Origin: an uncultured Ruegeria sp.
Lineage (GTDB): Bacteria > Pseudomonadota > Alphaproteobacteria > Rhodobacterales > Rhodobacteraceae
Reading direction: 5' to 3'
Length of the DNA stretch: 44,468 bases
Assembly: GCF_947497005.1 (NCBI RefSeq)
Contig: NZ_CANMFF010000028.1
Coordinates: 1-44,468 of the forward strand
Below are positions 8,707 through 16,890 of this stretch, piece by piece; positions within the stretch are counted from its first letter, which is position 1; every line of letters begins with the position of its first letter. A model generated the notes under the pieces. The model ran no database searches, was not told the origin of the DNA, and saw nothing but the letters and a program-made list of their open reading frames with translations. A program made the position numbers and the translations under genes.

Positions 8707-9456
8707 TTACTTCAGACGTTGTACGTAGTTGGCCCGATCCGGGTCGAACCAAGTTTTTGAGAATTCAACGGGTTCGGCGCTTTCCGACCAGCTGAACCGC
8801 TCGATGTAACCGACTGCTTGGCCGGCTGGCTTGGTGAAGTCAGAAGGCGCCCAGTCCGGTAGAGGCCGGACCGAAACCCTGTCTTCGGCTCTTGCGATCC
8901 AAAAGCCCAACTGGCGCTGATAATAGCGATAGAGCGAGTCGGACAGCAGGCTCTGCTCGATTAGGCCCGCTGATTCGTCCAGCCAGATTTCTTCGACAGC
9001 GATGATTGTATCATTCAGATAGCGCATCCGCCGGACACGCGAACCGGCGTCAGATGCACCGAATTTCGGAAGATCGACCGGCTTCTTCAGATGGTCAACC
9101 GACAGGATATCCGCACGAGGCAGGCCACCCCCTTCGGGCAGTTCCAGCCTGAACATTGCATAGACGCTATTTTGCGTACCGGTCTCGCGGATGTAATTGC
9201 CCGAGCCTTGGATACGCTCCAACATCCCTTTTTTTTCTAGCTCTGAGAGCGATTTTCGCAGCGTTCCAACCGAGACATTCAGCTCTGCGGCCATCTCGCG
9301 CTCGGGCGGCAATCGTTCACCATCAATAAGGCGACCAGCCGCGATGTCACGGATCAGAAGTTCCGCGATCTGAATATATACCGGCAGGGCATTGGGGTTT
9401 CGGTTGGATGCAGGCACGGCAGACGCTTCATTCGGTCGCAGGAAAAATTGATACAC
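8707..9456 (-). CDS. GntR-family transcriptional regulator with UTRA domain
   Basis: 249-residue HutC-type regulator. A winged helix-turn-helix occupies about residues 25-90 (PVYIQIAELLIRDIAAG, LPPEREMAAELNVSVGTLRKSL, KGMLERIQGSGNYI) and a UTRA ligand-binding domain about 105-245. The start is a GTG at 9456, since an in-frame stop lies upstream and the next ATG is about 50 residues downstream, inside the HTH. The gene is divergent from the flavin monooxygenase operon and upstream of the Gfo/Idh gene, so it probably regulates one or both. A perfect FNR-type palindrome begins 3 bases upstream of this GTG. Confidence 0.9.
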   Translation of the reverse strand: MYQFFLRPNEASAVPASNRNPNALPVYIQIAELLIRDIAAGRLIDGERLPPEREMAAELNVSVGTLRKSLSELEKKGMLERIQGSGNYIRETGTQNSVYAMFRLELPEGGGLPRADILSVDHLKKPVDLPKFGASDAGSRVRRMRYLNDTIIAVEEIWLDESAGLIEQSLLSDSLYRYYQRQLGFWIARAEDRVSVRPLPDWAPSDFTKPAGQAVGYIERFSWSESAEPVEFSKTWFDPDRANYVQRLK

Positions 9457-9458
9457 TA

Positions 9459-9472
9459 TTGATCTACATCAA
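9459..9472. promoter_or_regulatory. FNR/FnrL-type palindrome in the divergent promoter
   Basis: TTGATCTACATCAA is a perfect match to the CRP/FNR-superfamily consensus TTGAT-N4-ATCAA, used by FNR, FnrL and Dnr regulators. It lies between the GntR gene and the flavin monooxygenase gene, centred about 57 bases upstream of the monooxygenase ATG at 9523, and abuts the GntR GTG start. An overlapping imperfect repeat, TTGATACAC at 9448-9456 against CTACATCAA at 9464-9472, could instead be a GntR operator. Confidence 0.55.
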
Positions 9473-9522
9473 AGCGATTGCTACGCAAGAGGAAAGTCAA
9501 AGATGTACGGAGCGTGAATCAA

Positions 9523-10677
9523 ATGAGCATCGTCCCCATCACATCCCCCGATCTGGATGCGGCCGAAGTTTCGTGGTTCGCTGCGCTGTGTTCCGATGAT
9601 TACCAGTTCCTTGGCGTTCCCGACGGTGACCTGCGGTCGAGTTGGGAGCATTGCTCGAACATTGTGAAAGAGGCCGAAGCGCAGGGTTTTCGCAACATCC
9701 TTTGCCCGTCCTCCTATCAGGTCGGTCAAGACACGCTGAGCTTTGTCGCCGGATGCGCTCCGATCACCGACCGGATCAACCTACTGGCCGCCGTACGCTG
9801 TGGCGAGATGCAACCGATCATGCTGGCCCGCACCATCGCAACGCTGGACCACATGCTGAAAGGGCGTTTGACGGTCAACATCATCTCATCCGACTTTCCC
9901 GGGGAGAAAGCCGACAGCGCGTTCCGCTATCAGCGCTCGCGCGAAGTGGTGGAGATTCTGAAACAGGCCTGGACGCAGGACGAGATCAATCATGCAGGCG
10001 AGGTCTATAACTTTTCGGGCCTGACCACCGACCCGGCCAAGCCATATCAGACCGGCGGCCCGCTGCTTTATTTCGGCGGCTATTCTCCCTCCGCCCTGGA
10101 CCTGTGCGGCGAGCATTGTGACGTCTACCTGATGTGGCCTGAAACCAAGGATCAACTGGCCGAACGTATGAAGGCCGTTCACGCCGTCGCTGAAAACTAC
10201 GACCGCACGCTGGATTACGGGTTGCGTGTCCATATGATCGTTCGCGACACCGAGGCTGAGGCACAGGAATACGCGGATTTCATCGTCTCGAAGCTGGACG
10301 ACGAATACGGTCGCGCCATCCGCGAACGGGCGCTGGATTCGACCTCGCTGGGTGTGGCGCATCAGGCCAGGAACCGCGATCTGGCGGATGAGTACGGTTA
10401 TGTCGAGCCCGGTCTCTGGACAGGTGTTGGCCGCGCACGTTCGGGCTGTGGGGCGGCGCTGGTCGGATCGACCGATCAGGTTATGTCGAAGATCGAAGAA
10501 TATCAGAAGATGGGCATCCGCGCGTTCATCTTCTCGGGCTACCCGCACATGGATGAGGCTAAGCATTTTGGCGCCCGCGTGATGCCCAGCCTGAAAACCT
10601 GCTCGCTTCCCGAAGCCTATGGGCGCGTGCCAGCAACCACCCCAGCGACCCCGCTGGGCAACGGAGTTCGTCGCTAA
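9523..10677 (+). CDS. LLM-class flavin-dependent monooxygenase (SsuD-like)
   Basis: 384-residue bacterial luciferase-like monooxygenase of the FMNH2-dependent two-component type, aligning along its length with alkanesulfonate monooxygenase SsuD: LLAAVRCGEMQPIMLART, ATLDHMLKGRLTVNIISS, PLLYFGGYSPSALDL, YGLRVHMIVRDTEAEA, WTGVGRARSGCGAALVGS and FIFSGYPHMDEA. Reduced flavin would come from the flavin reductase two genes downstream. The ATG at 9523 has GGAG at 9509-9512; an upstream TTG at 9478 lacks support. The next gene overlaps its stop (TAATG). The substrate may be a sulfonate or another small xenobiotic or osmolyte; no sulfonate ABC transporter is present, a TRAP system is. Confidence 0.9.
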   Translation: MSIVPITSPDLDAAEVSWFAALCSDDYQFLGVPDGDLRSSWEHCSNIVKEAEAQGFRNILCPSSYQVGQDTLSFVAGCAPITDRINLLAAVRCGEMQPIMLARTIATLDHMLKGRLTVNIISSDFPGEKADSAFRYQRSREVVEILKQAWTQDEINHAGEVYNFSGLTTDPAKPYQTGGPLLYFGGYSPSALDLCGEHCDVYLMWPETKDQLAERMKAVHAVAENYDRTLDYGLRVHMIVRDTEAEAQEYADFIVSKLDDEYGRAIRERALDSTSLGVAHQARNRDLADEYGYVEPGLWTGVGRARSGCGAALVGSTDQVMSKIEEYQKMGIRAFIFSGYPHMDEAKHFGARVMPSLKTCSLPEAYGRVPATTPATPLGNGVRR

Positions 10678-11567
10678 TGCAACGTGTGAAACTATCTGAC
10701 ACGCTGGAAATGAGCCGCCTTGTCTATGGCATGTGGCGCTTGGGTGATGACAGTAACACCTCGACAGCGCATGTCGAGGCCAAGATACAGGCTTGTCTGG
10801 ATCAGGGCATCACCACCTTCGATCAAGCAGATATCTACGGTGGATACGCGGCCGAAGCCGTTCTGGGCAATGCCTTGCGGGCCAATCCGAGCCTGCGCCA
10901 GAAGATGGAGATCGTCACCAAGTGTGACATCGTCGCGCCGGTTGGCCGTTACGCGGATGCGAAAGTAAAATACTACGACACCTCGCGCGCTCACATTCTG
11001 AAATCGGTCGACACGTCGCTGTCCGAAATGGCGATTGACCACATCGATCTGCTGCTGATCCACCGCCCAGATCCCATGATGGACCACCATGAAACCGGTG
11101 CAGCGCTGGATGAGGTGGCGGCCAACGGCAAGGTAGGCGCGGTTGGTGTGTCCAACTTCCGCCCTTGGGATTGGTCTTTGCTGCAATCGGCGATGAAGAC
11201 CAAGTTGGTCACAAATCAGATTGAAATCTCGCTTGGGGAGATCAGCCCGTTTACCAATGGCGATCTGGCGTTCCATCAACAGCATGGACATCCGCTGATG
11301 GCGTGGTCCCCACTTGGCGGGGGCCTTTTGATGGCCGGGAACCCTCCAGTCGGTGTTGTAGCGGATGAGATCGCCGCAGAATTCGGCGTGGATCGCGCCG
11401 CAGTGGCCGTTGCTTTCCTGCTCGCGCATCCGGCAAACATCCTTCCGGTTCTAGGCACCAACAATTTGGGCCGCATCAAGCGCGTCTCGGATGCTTTGAA
11501 GGTCAAGTTGGATCGTGAAAGCTGGTACCGCCTGTATGAGGCGGCGCTGGGACATGAGGTGCCATAA
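10677..11567 (+). CDS. Aldo/keto reductase
   Basis: 296-residue NADPH-dependent aldo/keto reductase of the YdhF-like group. The catalytic tetrad is visible: D52 and Y54 in FDQADIYGGY, K82 in EIVTKCDIV and H129 in DLLLIHRPDP. The phosphate-binding segment VLGTNNLGRIKRV is near the C-terminus. The start codon shares a base with the preceding stop and its own stop overlaps the next start, so translation is coupled. It would reduce an aldehyde or ketone, plausibly the carbonyl product released by the monooxygenase. Confidence 0.9.
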   Translation: MQRVKLSDTLEMSRLVYGMWRLGDDSNTSTAHVEAKIQACLDQGITTFDQADIYGGYAAEAVLGNALRANPSLRQKMEIVTKCDIVAPVGRYADAKVKYYDTSRAHILKSVDTSLSEMAIDHIDLLLIHRPDPMMDHHETGAALDEVAANGKVGAVGVSNFRPWDWSLLQSAMKTKLVTNQIEISLGEISPFTNGDLAFHQQHGHPLMAWSPLGGGLLMAGNPPVGVVADEIAAEFGVDRAAVAVAFLLAHPANILPVLGTNNLGRIKRVSDALKVKLDRESWYRLYEAALGHEVP

Positions 11568-12085
11568 TGAATGCAATCTCGCGCGATATGAGCCACCATA
11601 CATTCGTCCCGCACAAGGACGACACACGAACCCTGCGCGATGCCTTTGGCCGCTTTGCCACAGGTGTCACCGTCGTGACCTGTGACAGCGAAGATGGCCC
11701 GATTTGCATTACGGCCAACAGCTTTTCGTCCCTGTCGCTGGACCCTCCTCTGGTGATGTGGGCGGGCGACCGCAATTCGCGCCGGTTCCGTTATTTTCAC
11801 TCGGCACGTCATTTCAGCGTGCATGTTCTGTCTGCTGAACAGGCCGAGCTGTGTTTTGGCTGTTCAAAAGACGCCCATGCGTTGCGTGATATCGAACATG
11901 ACCGTTGTGAAAACGGCACCCCGTTGTTGCCGGGCAGTCTTGCTCGGTTCGAATGTGAGCAGCACGCCTATCACGACGCAGGCGATCACGTGATCGTGGT
12001 GGGCAAAGTTCTGAAGGTCAGCATGGCGGATGGAGACGCGCTGACTTTCTTTGCCGGAAAACTCGGCCAATTCGCGCAGAGCTAA
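11567..12085 (+). CDS. Flavin reductase family protein
   Basis: 172-residue FMN-binding split-barrel flavin reductase (NAD(P)H:flavin oxidoreductase). The motif FATGVTVVTC is followed by ITANSFSSLSLDPPLVMW, typical of the reductase component of two-component monooxygenases. The gene overlaps the aldo/keto reductase stop and is best read as the FMNH2 supplier for the SsuD-like enzyme at the head of the operon. TRAP transporter genes follow 53 bases later after a new ribosome binding site (GGGAGGA). Confidence 0.9.
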   Translation: MNAISRDMSHHTFVPHKDDTRTLRDAFGRFATGVTVVTCDSEDGPICITANSFSSLSLDPPLVMWAGDRNSRRFRYFHSARHFSVHVLSAEQAELCFGCSKDAHALRDIEHDRCENGTPLLPGSLARFECEQHAYHDAGDHVIVVGKVLKVSMADGDALTFFAGKLGQFAQS

Positions 12086-12138
12086 GCGCGATATGACGAT
12101 CGCAGGGCAAACCCGCGGTTGAACAAGGGAGGATCCGC

Positions 12139-12726
12139 ATGGGCGGACTGGCATCGGCGCTTGCGCCGATTGCATTCGTGAACGAAACCGTGCTGCGTCT
12201 AGGCCGCGCGGTTGGTGTCGTTGCGATTGCACTCATGGTGATCGCAATCCTGATTCAGGTGTTCTTTCGGTATGTGCTGGGCAATGCTCTGCCATGGCCG
12301 GATGAGGCTGCGCGGTTCTGCATGCTCTGGATGACCGGCCTGATGGCACCCACCGCCTTTCGCCGCGGAGGCTTTGTGGCCATCGACATGCTGGAGCGCT
12401 TTTTGCCACGCTCAATCGGTCAGACGCTCAACCTGTTCCTGTTGCTGATCTCGCTGGCTGTCTTGCTAGTTGCGGTCAAAATCGGCTGGTCCGAGGTCAC
12501 TGGTTTTGGCGGCAAATTCGCCACCGCAGCGCTATACGTGCCCACCTCATTCGGATTCGACGAATGGTATCGAATACCACGCAGTTGGATGATGGCATCG
12601 TTGCTGGTGGGGATCATTCTGCTGATCTCGGTGAATATTGAGCTGATCCTGCGATCCTTCATCATTCTGCTGGGCGGGGGTCACCTATTGCCTGAAATTC
12701 CTGACGCGGCAGTGGGGGCTGAATAG
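12139..12726 (+). CDS. TRAP transporter small permease (DctQ type)
   Basis: 195-residue membrane protein with about four hydrophobic segments. It has the DctQ-family pattern FFRYVLGNALPWPDEAARFCMLWMTGLMA, in which the E-x-x-R block follows the first helix. It forms the inner-membrane complex with the large permease that begins at the very next base. GGGAGGATCCGC precedes the ATG. As part of the monooxygenase operon it probably imports the pathway substrate. Confidence 0.92.
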   Translation: MGGLASALAPIAFVNETVLRLGRAVGVVAIALMVIAILIQVFFRYVLGNALPWPDEAARFCMLWMTGLMAPTAFRRGGFVAIDMLERFLPRSIGQTLNLFLLLISLAVLLVAVKIGWSEVTGFGGKFATAALYVPTSFGFDEWYRIPRSWMMASLLVGIILLISVNIELILRSFIILLGGGHLLPEIPDAAVGAE

Positions 12727-14016
12727 ATGCTGATCTGGTTCCTGCCCACCTTCCTGATTTTTCTGTTGATCGGTCTGCCAGTCTTTTTTGCCCTTTTGGC
12801 CGCGCCCGGTATCTTGCTTTGGCTCAACGGTCAGGCCAACGACATCACGCTGCTCTATCGCAATGTCTATAACGGCATGGACAGTTTCCCGCTGATGGCG
12901 ATTCCCTTCTTCATGCTGGCCGGAGAGTTGATGAATCGCGGTGGCATCACTATCCGCTTGGTCGAGTTCAGCCAAGCCCTGATGGGCCACCTGCGCGGTG
13001 GCCTGGCGCATGTGAACGTGCTGAGTTCGATCCTCTTCGCGGGCCTCTCGGGGTCCGCCGTGGCGGACACCTCGGCGCTTGGGTCGATGCTGATCCCGGC
13101 GATGGAGAAACAGGGCTATACCCGCAAATTCGCTGCCGCGATCACAGCAGCCAGTTCAGTCATTGGTCCAATCATCCCGCCCTCAGGCATCATGATCATT
13201 TACGCCTATGTGATGGGAGAAAGCGTGGCCGCTCTGTTTTTGGCGGGTATCGTCCCCGGCGTGATGGTCGGCGTTGGTCTGATGCTGATGATCAAACTCA
13301 TGGCAGACCGTTATGACTTCCCCGTTGCCAGCCGAAAATACACTTGGCCCGAACGGCGTCAGGCCAGCCTGAAAGCCTTTTTCCCATTGATGACCCCGGT
13401 GATCATTCTAGGCGGCATTCTGGGCGGCATCTTCACACCAACCGAGGCCGCCGCCGTCGCCGTGGGTTACGCCTTCATCATCGGCTTCTTCGTCTTGCGC
13501 ACACTGACTTGGAAAGAAGTGCCAGAAATTCTCAGCAACGCAGGCATGACCTCCGCCGTCGTCCTGCTGCTGGTCGGCGCGGCGATGGCGTTCAAGACGG
13601 TTGTCAGCCTCAGCCATGCGCCGGAACAACTGGCCTCGCTGATCCTCAGCCTGTCGGAAAACCCGCTTATCTTGCTGTTCCTGATCAACCTGCTGCTATT
13701 CATCGTCGGCATGTTTCTAGATGCAGGCCCCGCGATCATCATCCTTGGCCCGATCCTGGGACCCATCTTCACCAGCCTTGGTGTAGACCCGATCCACTTC
13801 GCCATCATCATGAGCGTCAACCTGACCGTCGGCCTCGCCACTCCGCCGATGGGCTTGGTCCTGTTTGTCGCCGCCGCCGTATCCCGCGAACGGGTCGAAA
13901 CAATCGCCAAGGCGATCCTGCCGTTCCTGGCCGTCGAAATCATAGTGATCTTCCTGATCACCTATATCCCCGCACTATCTATGACTATCCCTAGGATAAC
14001 GGGATTTGCCAACTAA
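12727..14016 (+). CDS. TRAP transporter large permease (DctM type)
   Basis: 429-residue polytopic inner-membrane protein with about a dozen hydrophobic segments. DctM hallmarks are present: LAGELMNRGGITIRLVEFS, AGLSGSAVADTSALGSMLIPAM, GPIIPPSGIMI, GIFTPTEAAAVAV and the C-terminal GLATPPMGLVLFV. It catalyses sodium-coupled uptake of the ligand delivered by the periplasmic DctP protein. The ATG directly follows the dctQ stop codon. The solute-binding gene comes 24 bases downstream, completing a canonical QMP order. Confidence 0.94.
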   Translation: MLIWFLPTFLIFLLIGLPVFFALLAAPGILLWLNGQANDITLLYRNVYNGMDSFPLMAIPFFMLAGELMNRGGITIRLVEFSQALMGHLRGGLAHVNVLSSILFAGLSGSAVADTSALGSMLIPAMEKQGYTRKFAAAITAASSVIGPIIPPSGIMIIYAYVMGESVAALFLAGIVPGVMVGVGLMLMIKLMADRYDFPVASRKYTWPERRQASLKAFFPLMTPVIILGGILGGIFTPTEAAAVAVGYAFIIGFFVLRTLTWKEVPEILSNAGMTSAVVLLLVGAAMAFKTVVSLSHAPEQLASLILSLSENPLILLFLINLLLFIVGMFLDAGPAIIILGPILGPIFTSLGVDPIHFAIIMSVNLTVGLATPPMGLVLFVAAAVSRERVETIAKAILPFLAVEIIVIFLITYIPALSMTIPRITGFAN

Positions 14017-14040
14017 CTGAGTTCCACAGGGAGGAAACGC

Positions 14041-15102
14041 ATGCTCAGAAACTTCATCAAAACCGCAGCGGTGGCCACATCGCTTGTGGCCGTGTCCGCT
14101 ATGGCCGCCACAGCTGCCGACTACACACTGCGCGCTACTGCCAACTCGAACGAAAATGACGAAGATTATGACGGCCTGATCGTCTTCAAGAACTATGTCG
14201 AGGCAGCCTCGAACGGTGCGATTGAGGTCGAGCTGTTCATCGGTACCCAACTGTGTTCGAACGGCGCGGAATGCCTGCAAGGCGTGGCCGATGGCACCAT
14301 CGACATCTACATCTCCACCTCAGGCGGGGCCTCGGGCATCTTTCCTTACGTGCAGGTTCTGGACCTGCCCTACCTGATGGCCGATGACCGCATTGCCGAG
14401 CATGTTCTGTCCGGCGACTTCACCCGCACCATGCGCGACATGGCACTGGAAGACTCTGGCGGCGCGATCCGTCTTATGACCATTGGCAACACCGGCGGCT
14501 GGCGCAACTTCGCCAACACCCAACGCCGCATTGCCGAGCCTGCCGACATGGAAGGTCTGAAAATCCGCACCGTGGTCGCCGACCTGCCGCAGGAACTTGT
14601 CAAAGCTCTGGGAGCTTCGCCGACACCGATCCCATGGCCGGAACTGTTCACTAGCTTCCAGACCGGCGTGGTCGAGGGATCCAAGAACGGCATCACCGAC
14701 ATTATGGGCATGAAATTCCCTGACGCGGGTCTGCAATATGTCACGCTGGACGGCCATGCCTATATGGGAGCGCTGTGGTGGATGAACAACGCCAAGTTCC
14801 AGGAGATGCCCGAGGAAATGCGCCGCGTCGTTGTCGACGGTTTCTATGCGCTGCAACAGGCCACCTTTGCCTCGCCCAAGCGCAAGTCGATTCAGGCCTA
14901 TGAGGATTTTGTCACCGGTGGTGGGGACCTCTATGTCCTAACGCCTGATCAGAAGGCTGCGTTCAAAGAGGCCGCAACCCCGGTTTATGACTGGTTCCAG
15001 TCCAACGTCGCCCGCGGGGACGAAATCTTTGGTGCGTTGACCGAAGCGGTTGCTGCGGCTGAGGCCGATGTGAACGCCTCACGCGCAGCGGACCTTAACT
15101 AA
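14041..15102 (+). CDS. TRAP transporter substrate-binding protein (DctP type)
   Basis: 353-residue periplasmic binding protein with a signal peptide (RNFIKTAAVATSLVAVSAMAATAA, cleavage near residue 25). DctP-family features are the segment VADGTIDIYIS, VLDLPYLMAD, the substrate-carboxylate region GGWRNFANTQRRIAEPADMEGLKIR with its conserved Arg, and PIPWPELFTSFQTGVVEGSKN. The conserved Arg suggests an organic-acid ligand. GGGAGG lies upstream. It is the last gene of the operon; a GC-rich hairpin follows at 15110. Confidence 0.93.
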   Translation: MLRNFIKTAAVATSLVAVSAMAATAADYTLRATANSNENDEDYDGLIVFKNYVEAASNGAIEVELFIGTQLCSNGAECLQGVADGTIDIYISTSGGASGIFPYVQVLDLPYLMADDRIAEHVLSGDFTRTMRDMALEDSGGAIRLMTIGNTGGWRNFANTQRRIAEPADMEGLKIRTVVADLPQELVKALGASPTPIPWPELFTSFQTGVVEGSKNGITDIMGMKFPDAGLQYVTLDGHAYMGALWWMNNAKFQEMPEEMRRVVVDGFYALQQATFASPKRKSIQAYEDFVTGGGDLYVLTPDQKAAFKEAATPVYDWFQSNVARGDEIFGALTEAVAAAEADVNASRAADLN

Positions 15103-15109
15103 ATGCAAG

Positions 15110-15131
15110 GGCCGGGCTTTGCGGCCCGGCC
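15110..15131. terminator. GC-rich hairpin between convergent genes
   Basis: GGCCGGGC (15110-15117) and GCCCGGCC (15124-15131) form a perfect 8-bp stem with a 6-base loop, between the dctP stop and the stop of the convergent Sel1 gene. There is no T-tract on either side, so it is a weak or bidirectional transcript end rather than a classical intrinsic terminator. Confidence 0.45.
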
Positions 15132-15132
15132 G

Positions 15133-15603
15133 TCACCGAAACGGGTACATCCACCCTTTGTAGTCGTTGACAAGCACATGCGCCCTTTCGATCTGCTCCG
15201 CCGACATTTTCTTAACCACTTCCTCAAGGCTGATCGCCGCGTCGGGGTCGCCGCCAATGGCGCTGAGCGTGTACCACATGTAGGCTCGCACAAGATCCGG
15301 CGCGGGCATGCCCAGACCCAATTCATAATACCAGCCAACGCCCGACTGAGCCCCCGGATGCCCCTTCATCGAGGCGCGCAGATACCATTCAAAGGCCCGT
15401 TCGTAATCCTGCTCGACCCCGAGACCCAGCCCGTACATCACGCCAATCAACTCCTCGGCCTCGGCGTTGCCCGAGCGAGCGGCTGGAAGAAGTTCCTCGC
15501 GCGCGGCTTCAAACTGACCGGCTTCCATCATATCGCGTGCTTGCTCCAGTTCAGCCAGAGCCGGAGACGCAAATACGCAAAGGGCGAAAACAAGCTGGCG
15601 CAT
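15133..15603 (-). CDS. Secreted Sel1-repeat protein
   Basis: 156-residue protein with a short signal peptide (MRQLVFALCVFASPALA). It then has two to three Sel1-like repeats, seen as A-E-E-L-IGVMYGLGLGVEQDYERAFEWYLRAS, GHPGAQSGVGWYYELGLG and DLVRAYMWYTLSA. Such solenoids mediate protein-protein contacts in the periplasm or envelope. Partner and role are unknown. Its 5' end overlaps, on the opposite strand, the probable 5' end of the di-heme peroxidase gene. Confidence 0.8.
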   Translation of the reverse strand: MRQLVFALCVFASPALAELEQARDMMEAGQFEAAREELLPAARSGNAEAEELIGVMYGLGLGVEQDYERAFEWYLRASMKGHPGAQSGVGWYYELGLGMPAPDLVRAYMWYTLSAIGGDPDAAISLEEVVKKMSAEQIERAHVLVNDYKGWMYPFR

Positions 15604-16890
15604 GGGATAGTTGCTCTCTTGTGGGTTGGGGCCGCGGCGGCACAGGATTTGCCGCGCCCGCTAACCAATGATGACTTTGTTCCTTTTGATATGGAACAGG
15701 CCGCCGTCGGTCATCAACTGTTTTACGACCCGATCCTGTCAGGCAACCGCAACATCACCTGCGCCCATTGTCACCACCCGGATTTCGGCACTTCGGACGG
15801 GTTGTCACTGGGTATAGGAGAAGGCGGGCAGGGGTTGGGGCCGGACCGCACACCCGGCACTGGGGCAGACAGAATACGCAAACGCATCCCTCGCAACTCT
15901 CCGGGCCTATGGAACCTTGGGGCCAAGGAAATTCATACCGTCTTTCACGACGGCAGGCTGAGCATTTCCAACGTCTATGGCAATGCCTTCAATTCCCCAG
16001 CGCAGGAGTGGCTGCCTGAGGGTCTGAATTCCCTGCTGGCGGCCCAGGCTCTGTTTCCCCTGACTTCACAATTCGAGATGGCGGGCAATGTGGCCGAGAA
16101 TGAGGTTACAGGCGCGGTGCATGATCGTATTGACAAAGGCTGGCCGATTCTGGCGAAACGCGTCCGCACCGATCCACGCTATGGTCCGGCCATCGTCGCC
16201 GCCTTTGATGAGGTCGAGACGACCGAAGACATCACTATCACGCAAGTCGCCAACGCTCTGGCCGCATTCATGGCGATAGAGTGGCGTAGCACCGACAGCC
16301 AGTTTGACCACTACCTCGCAGGTGACGCAAATGCCCTTTCACCGGCCCAATTGGATGGGATGAAGCTTTTCTACGGCAAAGCCCGCTGCTCCACCTGCCA
16401 CACCGGACCGCTCATGTCAGATCAGAAGTTCCATGCCTTGGGTTTACCGCCCTTTGGGCCGGGCCGTACCCGTCAGTGGGACCCCGTTGTCCGGGATGTT
16501 GGCCGCATGGGTGAAAGCAACCGCCTTGAGGATGCTTATAGGTTCCGCACCCCCATGTTGCGCAACGTTGCCCTGACCGCGCCTTACGGTCACAATGGCG
16601 CTTTCCCCGATCTTGAAAGCGTCATTCGCCATCATCTAAATCCGCAGGCAAGCCTAGACAACTGGAGTCCTGAAATGGCTGCATTGCCCGAGGTGCCATG
16701 GTTGCAAAAAACTGATTTCTTAGTTTGGGAGGACGACTATGAAATGGAGCGGCAACGCAAAAAAAATGACATTGTTCCGGTCCAACTCACGGAGTTAGAA
16801 ATTCAAAACCTGATTGCTTTTCTGCATTCGTTGAAAGGGATCAGCGTGGGTTCATTGAAGTTCGGGGTACCGAAAGGATTTATTCCTTAG
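15541..16890 (+). CDS. Di-heme cytochrome c peroxidase / MauG-type protein
   Basis: Periplasmic two-heme protein of the CcpA/MauG family. Heme-binding motifs are CAHCH (15760-15774) and CSTCH (16387-16401). Further family blocks are RNSPGLWNLGAKEIHTVFHDGR, QVANALAAFMAIEWRS and the C-terminal RTPMLRNVALTAPYGHNGAFPDLESV. The family reduces hydrogen peroxide or performs heme-based oxidation of a partner protein. The start is uncertain: the frame is open far upstream, a plausible signal core IVALLWVGAAAAQ lies at about 15607-15645, no in-frame ATG is close, and TTG at 15541 is the nearest usable start. It overlaps the Sel1 gene start in antisense. Confidence 0.8.
   Translation: MLQFSQSRRRKYAKGENKLAHGIVALLWVGAAAAQDLPRPLTNDDFVPFDMEQAAVGHQLFYDPILSGNRNITCAHCHHPDFGTSDGLSLGIGEGGQGLGPDRTPGTGADRIRKRIPRNSPGLWNLGAKEIHTVFHDGRLSISNVYGNAFNSPAQEWLPEGLNSLLAAQALFPLTSQFEMAGNVAENEVTGAVHDRIDKGWPILAKRVRTDPRYGPAIVAAFDEVETTEDITITQVANALAAFMAIEWRSTDSQFDHYLAGDANALSPAQLDGMKLFYGKARCSTCHTGPLMSDQKFHALGLPPFGPGRTRQWDPVVRDVGRMGESNRLEDAYRFRTPMLRNVALTAPYGHNGAFPDLESVIRHHLNPQASLDNWSPEMAALPEVPWLQKTDFLVWEDDYEMERQRKKNDIVPVQLTELEIQNLIAFLHSLKGISVGSLKFGVPKGFIP

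Noticed and set aside
15103..15540. Upstream extension of the di-heme peroxidase frame to an ATG at 15103
   Set aside because: The first ~145 codons are antisense to the well-supported Sel1 gene, begin in the hairpin after dctP and resemble no peroxidase N-terminus.
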